DNA of 64,000 bases, taken from contig OX457025.1 of assembly GCA_949752745.1 (NCBI GenBank), positions 50,085,601 to 50,149,600 on the forward strand. Direction: 5' to 3'. The notes beneath the pieces are model-generated. The model worked only from the letters and a program-made list of their open reading frames with translations. It was not told the DNA's origin and ran no database searches. The position numbers and the translations under genes were made by a program. The DNA is from Protula sp. h YS-2021. Its lineage: Eukaryota; Annelida; Polychaeta; Sabellida; Serpulidae. Shown here in pieces: positions 51,001-62,000 of this stretch (its first letter is position 1; the number at the start of each line of letters is the position of its first letter).

Positions 51001-51709
51001 TTAAATGGCAAAATTTATTTTTGAGATCAAAAAATCAATTTTAAAACTTAAAAAATCTTAAGGGAGACACACATTTACATAAACTATAACGAATCGTAAA
51101 TTAAATTTTGGAGATCAAAATCTGAATTATTGATATCAATAATAACAACACCATTTTTGATCTCAAGAATTGCTTTTTGTTTGTACAGTAAAAATATTTA
51201 AAGAAAGATTCTGTATACAAGGACTAGTCATTATTTATTTACAGATGTGTGTTTCTGAATTTCTTACTTAAAAATAGATTGATATTTTGATATCAAAAAT
51301 CAATTTTTGAGATCAAAAAATCGTTTGCAGATTTCAAAATACAAATTTAAAAAGTAGCTATCTGGAATAATGATATCTGAAATAAATTCTTGATATAAAA
51401 AAAAAAGAAAATGAATTATTGAGCTCAAAATTGACATTTTGCTCTCAAATATTTCATTTTTGCTATCAAGCAATGAATTTTTTATCTCAGAAAATCAATT
51501 TTAGATATCATTAAATCATTTTTGATATCAATAAATATTTCTTGGTAACTCTACATATTTATTGATATCAAAAATTATTTTTTGGGATCAAGAATACACT
51601 TAGAGATATAAAAAAACGATTACAAATATCAAGAAATAAATTTTTTAGATCAAAAATTAATTCTTGATATCAATAATTCCCCAATAAATGTGAAAATGGC
51701 ATTCCATAG
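48043..51709. mobile_element. GATATC/GATCTC-rich inverted-repeat element (copy 2), interrupted
   Basis: It begins ATGGAGTGCCATTTTAACAT and, at 48127, ATGGAATGCCGTTTTCACAT. It ends with the inverse TGAAAATGGCATTCCAT at 51709. Like copy 1, it is built from GATATCAA/GATCTCAA words with inner tips near 50945-50965. The TA-flanked element 48351-50349 is inserted in it. Confidence 0.7.
48351..50349. mobile_element. TA-flanked element with CGGCGACGGC foldback arrays
   Basis: Ends CCGGGGGTTTCCGAAAA and CCGGGAGTTTCCGAAAA (inverse) are flanked by TA on both sides (48349-48350, 50350-50351), inside GATA|TCTAAAAT of the host repeat. Inside are AAAACGGCGACGGCC arrays at 48418-48535 and inverted at 49460-49580, and a 245-bp near-perfect tandem duplication (48761 and 49006). 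A further repeat holds GCACAGGATTAAGCAACGAC (about 49865 and 50083). No transposase is seen. Confidence 0.75.
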
Positions 51710-52879
51710 CGTACACAATATTTAAGTTCATAGCTGTAATAGTATTATTTAAAATAATTTGCAATTTTTCAATTTTTAAGAAAATGAAAAAGTGCAGTCT
51801 TTCTGTATTATACAGCAAACTCCCGGTTGTATGCACCCCCGTGTTATGCACGAGGGAAAGTAGACAAAATTGGTCAGAGCAGATCATAACTGGTGACAGC
51901 GAAATAGTACATTCTGGCTCCACTGAATAAGCCAGATGCAAATCTGGCAACCCATTCAACTCGACTATTTCGTTATACTTCACAAGTGAAAACTGTTTTA
52001 GCCACGGAATATGTTCTTTTCATTTCACGAATTTGGATCTACTTAACCATTCGTTCTTCCCCCTCCTTCATCTCTGAATTAGGGACACTTTCTGTCAGTC
52101 TCTTTTAAAATACCATTGGCTTCCGTATTAACCTTCAGTACTGGGGACACCTCGCCATTCACGACAGGAGACACTTGTTTGTCCCTAACTTCAGTGATGC
52201 ATTGAAACTACCATTCAATTAGGAACACCTTAAATGGTGTCCTTTTTGCAAAGACTGTAAATAAACACACAGCAGCCTTATTTAAAGGTTTTGCGCCCTG
52301 AGAGCATCGCATTACTTCTCTGTACAAAACAAAGTCTGTTAGTGTTTAGAGGGTTTCACTGTATTTAAACCATAATTGTAACGTCGCCCATTGTCTTTGC
52401 ATGAGAATTCTTAGCCACGATACCCCTTCTGATGACGTAATTTTGTTATTTCCATAAACAACATCTTAAGGACTCTGAAGAGTCTCTCTGTTCGTTCGAT
52501 TGTGTGTCCGTTTTTTGGGTGTTCATAAGCGCCGGAAAAACCCTTAAATGCCTAAAATGAAAACGTGCGTACCATTTGCATTTCCATATACACTTATATT
52601 TATTTCTTTATTTCTGAACATTACAGTATATGGCTATGTAACCGACTCTTTTTATTCGAACCTCGTGTATCAGACAGGTCGAATACCACACTTTTTTCTC
52701 TGTTCATGATATATGTAGAATTATCCATTGTAGTCCATTGTAACCAGGTTTTACTTACACTGAATTTACAAAATTATGTATCCTATAAAAATAAATTCAT
52801 CATTAAAATCATCTCGAGTACTGTTAGAACATTTTGTTTGAGCATTTTTAGCTACTCTTGTTAAACAGTGCCTCTGTTC
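51710..52879. other. No clear feature
   Basis: AT-rich host DNA with no supported gene. Confidence 0.3.
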
Positions 52880-54727
52880 AGGGCCGTTTCAGGACCGGGG
52901 CCGTTTTAAAACGGCGCCGGTGCCATTTTGGGACCATATTCCAGGATTCAGAGGTCCCAAAACGGCGTCGCCGTTTTGAGACCGTCCGCGATTCGGCACC
53001 ATAGCCGTTTTAGGACCATTATTGCCACCACGGCACCGGTGCCGTTTTAGGATCAGGTTTAAATTTACTTCATTTAAAAAGTTATTGCAATTAAGAGATT
53101 AAAATTCTTCTTCAGATGTGATTAGGACAAATGTCGATTGAAAGCAAACTTTTCCCAGTTTGGCAAACTTTGGTCAATTAAATTAAATTAGTCATTGTTT
53201 TACTCATAGAATGTCCAATAAAATTGAAGTTAACTGATTTGCTCAACAATTTTACTCAAGTCTACTCAACATCGCCTAAAATTGGTACATAAGGGCTTCA
53301 CTAGTTTCGATCTACACATACTTAAAAAGCTATTAAGATGCGGTAAAATGGATAACTTTAAAGAAAAATGTGACAAAAAATAAAAGAACTTGAAAACTCA
53401 AAAACCTCCAAAGCTATCAGTCGTGAGAAATATGACAGGATAGTAAAAGTACTTAAGAATGAGGAAAAAGACAAACGTGTCAAGTCACGAAAGGCTACAG
53501 ACTGGTAAAAATTCAAGACGTGGGACTAGTTGATATTTTAGTCAAACCTGAAACACCCGAGGATAATTCAGAGTCAGAAAAACTACTTCGAGTTGTTAGG
53601 ACATATTATTTGTTGTAGTTAATTCAGGTGTTAGTCGTTTGCCACCGACCACTTTGCCACCACACCCTACCATTTTGCCACCAAAGACATATCGTGGAAT
53701 AAAAAAAATAATACTTTATTGAACACAACGGCACTTCAGTACTTAATCCCCCGATACTTCACTAGTCTACTGGCAAGTTCTACTCCGGATTGCTTTATTG
53801 AAAACTAACAGACTCAACAACGGCGCATCCTACTTAATTCCCAAATACTCCCCTGATCTATTGACAGTTTCTACTCCGGACCTGCTGAATTTGCTGCTTT
53901 CTGCAAATCAGTCTTAATCGCCTAATCTCCCAAGTAACTGTCAATTACCTGGGGTACGTATGCCGTTGTACTCTGCTTTAAAATTGGCAATTTTCGGAGT
54001 ACGATGCGCAGTCTGCCCTCACTAATCATAATCCCAAGGCTCACGCATACACAGTCTTAATCTTCTTATCCCAAAAGTAATTGACAATTGCGAGTCGAGA
54101 TAAAACATAAACATTGATATCAAAACATAAACAAATGAAAAAAGTGATTGAAAAGAGCTAAACAATTAAATAACATATGAAAAATTAGACCTATAAAAAA
54201 TCGGTGGCAAAATGGTACGGGTGGTGGCAAAGTGGTCGGTGGCATATTGGTTGGTGGCAAAATGGTCGATGGCAAAGTGACCGGTGGCAAAATGGTATGG
54301 ACACCAGCTAACTCAGCGCATACATCAAATGAGCAACTCCACTTAATAAAATTGAGGACCAAAACAAATTGTGTAATCGTAGCGAATTACAATTAACTTG
54401 ACATTGAATTTTGTTGGCTTGTTAGCTTTCTAATGACGAACTGCAATTAGCTATTGCAAGAGTAATAATGTGAGAGTACAATTTGAATAAACGTTAAGAA
54501 AAGTAAAATGTCCCTTTTATTTTGCTTCTTAAAACAGAACCGTAGTTTTAAAATGGCACATGCGCCGTCTCAAAACGGCGCATGTGCCATTTCATGACCT
54601 AGACGGTCCCAAAACGGCCCCTCGCCGACTCAAAACGGCCAGGCCATCATGGGACCAGCATCGGTGTCCCAAAACGGCCCCGGTGCCGTCTTAAAACGGC
54701 GCCGGTCCCAAAACGGCGCGTAACACC
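52880..54727. mobile_element. Foldback element with CCAAAACGGC termini, containing a nested GTGGCAAA element
   Basis: Left arrays GGACCGGGGCCGTTTTAAAA... (52882-53055) and right arrays GGTCCCAAAACGGC... (54540-54720) are inverses. Inside, 53638-53692 (TTGCCACCGACCACTTTGCC) and 54200-54303 (inverse GGTGGCAAAATGG units) mark a second foldback of about 670 bp. Confidence 0.7.
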
Positions 54728-55440
54728 TCCATATGAAAAGAAAAGGATGGGCTTCTGGTGAAAAATTAATCTCTTCCTCGTAACCCAGATATTTAGGGGG
54801 TGATCTCAAAGTTATCACGATTTTTTTCAGATCGCCCGAAATTTCAACATGATCCAATTGCTCTGTGTTAATATATACAAATTCCAATGCAAAGTACAAA
54901 TACAAAATTTTATCCTGCTGACATTAAGATCGGGATTTCGAATTTGTTTCATCTAGGGTTTGTCCAATTATCACACTTGTCTTTCATTCTGAATTTTAAA
55001 ATTAAAAATCTGTATAGTTGTGTCCTCTTAGGTCATCAGAAGGGGTTTCTCATTTTGACACTGTTTATTAAATAATCAATATGCCTGGGCTCTTGACCTA
55101 AGCTGGGCACTGAGGCGCATCAATGCAGTCTGCGAAATTGTGCTTATTATGCACAAGTTTAATATTTCACTGGAACTATGGTTTAAAACAGAGAAACTTC
55201 TCCCAAAGATGGTTTCCTGGCGAGAAACAAACTCGTGACGTAGTCACTCGTGATTCGCAGCCAAGAAACCATCTGTGCTTGAAGTTTCTCTCTTTCAAGA
55301 CACTAATGTGTCGAAGTTGTGGGAGTGTCGAGTTTTATTTACAGAAACACCCTTTTAAGATAATACAACATTTAAGAGGGCAGATTTTGGGTTCCCCTTT
55401 TGTTAAGCCCCCACCCCCTTTTTGCTTAAGAAATCCTCTT
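54728..55440. other. No gene; imperfect hairpin
   Basis: GAAACTTCTCCCAAAGATGG (55193-) and its imperfect inverse CCATCTGTGCTTGAAGTTTC (55269-) could fold. No coding sequence is supported. Confidence 0.35.
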
Positions 55441-55444
55441 GAAA

Positions 55445-55990
55445 TATATATATATATATATATATAAAGCTTTTTTACTACCAGTAACCTAGGACCGTTC
55501 GCCACTTTTCAGTGGTTCTTGCGCCATACCTCTCGTGTTTTGAAAGCGATCACCTATTAGTTTGGTATATGGCAAATACAGGATTTTACTCATGTTTTCT
55601 GTTATGCGCGAAGTAAAATGTTGTGATTCATGAAAATGCCAGGCGAATATATTCTTTTCGGGCAGGATTTTCGAGCGTAGTTGTAACTCGCCACTTTATT
55701 CTGTCATCCCGAAATATCAATATTTTAAATGCAAACTGTAAGATATATCAACTCGCTATCCAAAATGACAACCAACAGCTATAAGGATTACACGTGAGCA
55801 TAAACCTGATATTTATATGTGTATACTGACAGTTTGCTTATAGCACATCAGCATTTTGCATTCGAAAACTAGTGGCAGTTGTCGGGAGGTTCGGCAAAAA
55901 ATATCATTTCCGGGATAATAGCTGTTTTCGGGAGGTGGCGAAATGACAGGGACTGGCGGATTTAATCTAGGTTACTGGTAGTTTTAACAC

Positions 55991-56025
<35 letters not shown>

Positions 56026-56040
56026 TATAAAGCTTTTTTC
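55445..56040. mobile_element. Short TIR element flanked by AT and TAA microsatellites
   Basis: CTACCAGTAACCTAG (55478-55492) and its perfect inverse (55967-55981) bound about 504 bp. A (TA)n tract precedes and a (TAA)n tract follows. TATATAAAGCTTTTTT is present on both outer sides. Confidence 0.65.
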
Positions 56041-57004
56041 TAGTTTTAATAATTCCATTCAATTGACTGTTGCTTCCAGCATGTGTTAAACAAGTGTAAC
56101 TTACGTTCAAAAATATGTATTGAAATCCCTGAGGTTAACACAATGTGAATATCATTCCAAAATGAAGCGCCATATTGTCTAATTTATCCTCCCTTTGTGC
56201 CACCACTGGTCCTACAGATTTCTTTTCCACTGTGCTGTTTCTCGCAAATTGTTGATTTCTGCAAATTTACTGCAGTCCTCACATTGAGGATTTTTATCCG
56301 GAAAATGATTATTCCGTTGCGTTTCAATTGTAAAAATCAGTGCATTCGAAAAAACTTTTTACACGGTACTGCTTGAAACCAAACCAACCATTTATCAAGG
56401 ATGCGTTGCGCACAAAGAAACAGGTTTTGGAAAAGCCGCGCCCCCTGGCGTTGAAAAGATTCAAATACTGTGGTTACTGATGCATTGAATGAAAGCCTAA
56501 ATTGTTGATACCACACCTCAAACCATTTTAGGCCCAAGCTATTTTGACGCAGTAGATTGATCTATATCAAGCAACATTTGAAATAGGGCGAGGAAAAAAT
56601 AACTTTGTTTCTCATCCCCTGGCAGGGGTCACTAAAATCTCACACAAAAAACAATAAAATTGACACATTGCCTGGTCTCTGAAATTTTCATCAACAAAAA
56701 AGGTTTTGTTCCGGCAGGGTGTATTTTTTTCGAGTAAAAATTTAAAAAATCTCAGCGGCCAGGTACAATTTGATGAAAATTAGGATGAGAAAGAAGTCTG
56801 TTTTTCTTCTTGGCCTTAGACTGCATGTACAGAACGACTGCACAGAAATGAAAGATTGCGTCTCTTGGTCTTCTCGAAACCAAGTAATCTTTGACTGCCC
56901 ATTATTCCGAAGGGTTATACGCCGAAAAGCCAGTGCCCCAAAATAACAGAGCTCAGAAATCCCGCTTTGCCAACAGTTAAAAACTCCGAAATGCCTTTTA
57001 ACTA
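56041..57004. other. No clear feature
   Basis: Unremarkable host DNA with short ORFs only. Confidence 0.3.
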
Positions 57005-58455
57005 ACGTTTTATTACGTAAAACGAGCTTTGACGAGTAAAGGGGTAATTTACGTTCTCCATTTTTAGATGTGTCCCCTTCCGGTTTTAACCTTACACGGA
57101 AATAGAAACAAACTTTTTGTAGCAGGCAGAACGAGCCTATCCCGCTATCCACCCATCGACCAATCAAAGTGAGGGAATCCTCTGGTATTACGTCACTGAA
57201 GACAAAGGGTATTTCCTTAAACCCAGCAAACATCCAACGTCTTTTGGGCGTTGTAAAATGGTTGTTATTTGGTCATGACGTCAATAAAACCGCATTTGAA
57301 CTGTCGAAATGGCGTATAAATGTCGGGTTTGGTCGGGATGTACATGACCTGAAACCGACGTCATTTCGACGTCATTTCCCGACGTTTTCCAAGATAATTA
57401 ATTTTTCTATTACAAAGGTTATAACTTTTCTACATACTTTTTGTGTGAGGAACTGCCAAGGGGTTGTGCATACGGCTTGTGCTTTATGAGCTAATCAGGG
57501 AGTTTTTGAAGAAAAAGCTTCATAATGCTTTTCCTCCTACAGTTTTTATCAGATGTTATTTATTACTGGTCTGAGCCGTCTCAAGGGAGTCATGTATACG
57601 ACTTGTGCTTTTTGAGTGAATTGAAAAATTTTAGAATTTGTTTCGAAATTTTTTAATAAACATGTGCACTGGTCCGAAATGAGAACCGCACATCAGCGCA
57701 CGGTAAATCAGCATGCGCAGTGGTCGAAAATACAAATCGCGCATCAATGCAAGCTAAATAAACATACGCACTGGTCCGAAATACACTCTGGAAACGGTCT
57801 TATCGCTTTTAGTAAGCTGGAAGTTTGTTCTTGGAAAAACTTGTTTATGCAAACCTGTTTGCACGTCGCATTATTTTTGAAGTCGACCAAGAATGGTTAG
57901 GAAATGTAGGGTTTACAATTCAATTGAATTTTCTAACATCTATTGACATGTGTCACGCAGCTGATCCTGCCTCACTGATGTCATGAAGACATTGTTTGGT
58001 GAACAACGTTGGTCAAGAAGAATAAAACAGCCGATTAGAGTCTGGGTTTTATTGTACTGACTGATTAAATCAGACTGTTGACATGGGTTCCAATATCCTT
58101 TGCAATCAAAAATCGATGTCGGGTTGGCGTCGGTTTCATTTCACACACAACCAAAACACAACGTCGGGATCCCGACGTCATTCTGACTTTGAAAATCCCA
58201 CGTCGGTTTTATTTCATATACAACAAAACCATTACATCAGTCCGACGTCAAAAACGTCGGGTCGCGACGTCAACCCGATGTCATTCTGACGTCAGAATGT
58301 TTGCTGGATTAAGCCCCACCAGGTGATTGCAAACTTACCCAGACTTGTTGTGGGATAGATGGGTGGGAGAATAGGCTAAAAATGGAGAATGCAAATTACG
58401 CTTTTACTCGTAAAAGCTCGTTTTACGAAATAAAACCTTAGTTTTATTTCACAAA
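57005..58455. mobile_element. Nested inverted-repeat elements; inner one flanked by TTAA
   Basis: The outer inverted repeat includes AAAACGAGCTTTGACGAGTA (about 57018) versus the inverse at about 58400-58435, and CTCCATTTTTAG on both sides. The inner element, 57221-58308, starts ACCCAGCAAAC and ends GTTTGCTGGA, with TTAA at 57217-57220 and 58309-58312 as in piggyBac-type insertions. Its ends are rich in GACGTC and CCGACGT subrepeats. No transposase is seen. Confidence 0.7.
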
Positions 58456-59039
58456 AACCTTGAATTCGTTTATCTCTACTTTTAGATAGGATTTAAATCC
58501 GGAGCAGGTGAGCCTGTCATTTTGAACTGCACCAAAAGGGTTGCGAATTACGCTACACACGTATGGGCATGTTGAAGGCGAGCTGTGGTTGAAGTCTGAA
58601 TAAAATTCAATACTTCGTTCCACTTCTTTTAAATGCATCTAATTTTGGGCCGGGGGAACACTCCCGATCCTAACAAAAGGTAACATGAAAGAGTTACATA
58701 AAACAGAGATACGCAATCTGACCATGAATCTAAGAGACCGATAGGCCATCAGTGATTTTAGCCATCCCCCTTCTTCCGCCCACTGGATGGATCTCGACTT
58801 TGAGCACTCATAATCAAGAAAATCAAGTACTAACACAATATTTTATTTGAAAAACGATCGCAAATCTCTGTGATATATGCAAAAGAACCTGATACTACCA
58901 GCGATAGACCCTGTAATGATAACAAACATCAAACACATGCTATTGTAAGGCTGTATTGAAGTGAGCGGCCCAATAGTCTGTAAAATGCGACTATAAACTC
59001 TTTTATATTCGAATACTGATTGAATTTAAATTAAACTTG
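58456..59039. other. No clear feature
   Basis: Short ORFs only. Confidence 0.3.
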
Positions 59040-62000
59040 TGAAAGGTTTTATTTAAAAGACATTGTGTTGCGTCTTAAGGTAATTATGGATCCATAGGCG
59101 CTGTTGGCATGGTCATCATGGATCGGTCCCATCGCTATTGTTACTGGTACGGAACCACGGGAACAGCTGGTGTAGAGCATGCCCCCCGCCCTCTTTTCTG
59201 GCCTAGGAGCTAGAAAAAGATGGAGGACAACATGGTGTGGACTGTGTGGTCCTTGATGATCCTGCCTTGACATAAAACAGTTTTTAGAATGATAAAATCA
59301 ACGTCAATTAATATGACGTCAGTGCAAGTAGAAAATAACAGTTCGTTAGAATAAAAATCACTTGCGCCCAGGTACTAGGAAGAGGGAAACCAGGTCTTAA
59401 AATTTCGTTACTTCTTGCCTTTGAACCCTTTGTGGTGGCCCCTAGGGAATCCCCCTTTCTGTTTTCCTTTGCCTTTCAGTTTGGGGCTGGTTGCCTGTAA
59501 CAGAGTAGATTGGTCCGTAATGATGTTTCTGCTGCTATGAAAGGGTCTAACGAATAAAAAATCCGGAAGTTCATTCTGGGAGAACTCCTTAGGATAGTAT
59601 TTAACAAACGGGTTTCGGGAAGACCAGCAGCCTGTTTTAAGTATATCTGATAAAGATTAACTACGGAGAGCCTTGAGTGAATAAGCAATTTAATGGACAT
59701 GATGGGCTTTAACCTGGCATTCAGTTTGAAGGCCTGTGTGGGTCTGTAGTTTGTTATATGCTGCAGTAACGACCTTTTTAATGTAATTTAAAATTGTCTG
59801 TTCAGAGAGGTCCTTATTGAATTTCGGCATAAAGAAAATTATGAGGGCTTTTTGATTTTCTGATCTGTATGCCTCTGAGAGAGCCAGATATTGGCGTAGT
59901 GCCTGGGGGGGAGGGGGCACAGAGAGACCAGGCCTTCTGCCATTTGTTCCTCTTCCAGGGCCGGGAGAGTTATGTGCTCGAAGGTACTCAAGTCTTTAGT
60001 GGCAATACAGTGGAACCTCGGCATCGGACCACCTCCCTCTTGGGACCACCTCTGAATAAGGGCACATTTCTTTCGGTCCCGAATGCGCCCCATAGACTTT
60101 AATGATTAAGAAAACTCCCAATTGGGACCACCTCGGATCGGACCACTTCGGGCCGCTTTTTTCGGTCCCGAGCCCTCAAAATGCCTGAGATCGGACCGCT
60201 GTTAGTCAGTGCGAAAACCACTGTATTTTTGCGGCACATTACTTACAACACTGAGCATGTTGCCGTCTTAGATATTGTTGCTAGGGATTATGGTAGCAAG
60301 TGTGTAACCACACAGGGCTTAGTTTTGTTATCTATACTTTTGTACCTTGTCTAAGCTATAGCGGCTGACCATATACAGACTCGAGACATCTTAATTTATG
60401 CGATGGCTATTCTTTTAGTATTTAAGACGACCCAAATGCCACCGAATTCATAATGACAATTAAATGTCAATTTAAGAACATAAAGGTAATTTAAATAAGA
60501 AAAAAGGTTAAACTTTCTCAAAATGGAAAGTAGAGAAAAGGTTAATAAAAAAAAAAAGAAAAGGCATCAGTCTCAAAGACAAAATTGAGATAATTAATGT
60601 GTTTGGACATCAAACTTGAATCTGCGGTCAACATGCAAAATTTTGCCCAAGTAGGATTAGGTCTCCCAAATGGGACCGCCTCTGAAATAGGGCACATTTT
60701 ATCCGGTCCCAAGGGTGGTCCGATTTCAGAGGTTCCACTGTATGTGTCTTTCCCATAAAGCCATCTCTTGGGGTAAAGAAAACTTTGTTCAGCTCACCGC
60801 TTTCCTTTCTCACCTCTCTGTCTAGTGCATGAATTTCATCTCTCCGCTTGCCGGACGCCAGTGCTAGCTAGAACGTAAATCTTTCCGTGGCATCTTTCGC
60901 AGAAAGGACCTCCTGACCGAAGATTTCTGAGCACTGCAAATACTGCAGGTCTAAGGCGAGATCCCATTTGACTACGCTGGTTCCAGAGGAAGAAACTTTA
61001 CCTTGAAATGCCTGATCAATTGTGACAAAGCCATATCCTCACCCGAGTCATAACCAGTGGTTGTTTCAAGTCTGGAGCCAATGGCGCCTCTGTACCCTTC
61101 TCTGGACCCTGCCTTCAGTTGCTCTTCGGTAAAGAGACAGTCCAGTCGGCTACCACTGCGGGAGACACTTTTAGGCAAGTTTATTCCATTCTGACCTATA
61201 AACTGTGGATTTATAGGATTTGAACTTTGCTGTGGATTGTTTATGACTGTTCACAGTCTTTTCCACTACTTGCTTAGAGAACCATTTCTTCGTTAAAAAG
61301 ACTGGGTTAGGCACCACAGGTACAGATTCAGCAAGTGAGGGGAGGGGTGGAAGTGTTACCAATGGGATTGAGCCTGTTGCAAGGTATCGGAATAGATTTG
61401 ATTACCTTGCAACGGTGAAGTAGAGTGAACCACGAGACCTCTAGGAACCACGGAGCTATCAGCAACGGGACTGGTGGCTTCAGTTCGGCTATCCTCTGCA
61501 AAACTTGGTGGAGCATTGCTTGAGGAGGAAATGCACAGAGTTCTTCCTGCATGGCAATGAGCACTTCAGTGATCCGGACACGGGGAAACGAACCTGGGAA
61601 GGCGTGTTGTTAAGGCATTCGCAAACAGGTCTTACGTCGGGGGCTCCATGGGGACTAAAGTTACACCCATTGGAAGGAGGATGGGGCCAGGCACTCTGTG
61701 TGGATAACCTGGCCTATCCTAGATGCCAAGTCTGCTAGAACATTAACTTTCCCTGAGACGTGACGGGCAGTGATAACGATCCTGTGTTCCCGTGTCAGTA
61801 GCATGATTTGGGAGGTCAGAGCCAAGAGTTAGGGGATCTGGTACTTCCCTGCTTGTTTAGGCACACAACCGCTGTAGAGTTGTCCAGAAGAACTAAAACC
61901 TCTTGCTATTGATTCGGTTGGATAAATTCTTTGAGGTTATCCAAACTACTCGAAGCTCCATCCAGTTGATATGGTACCTGCGTACGTTGGATTGCCATTT

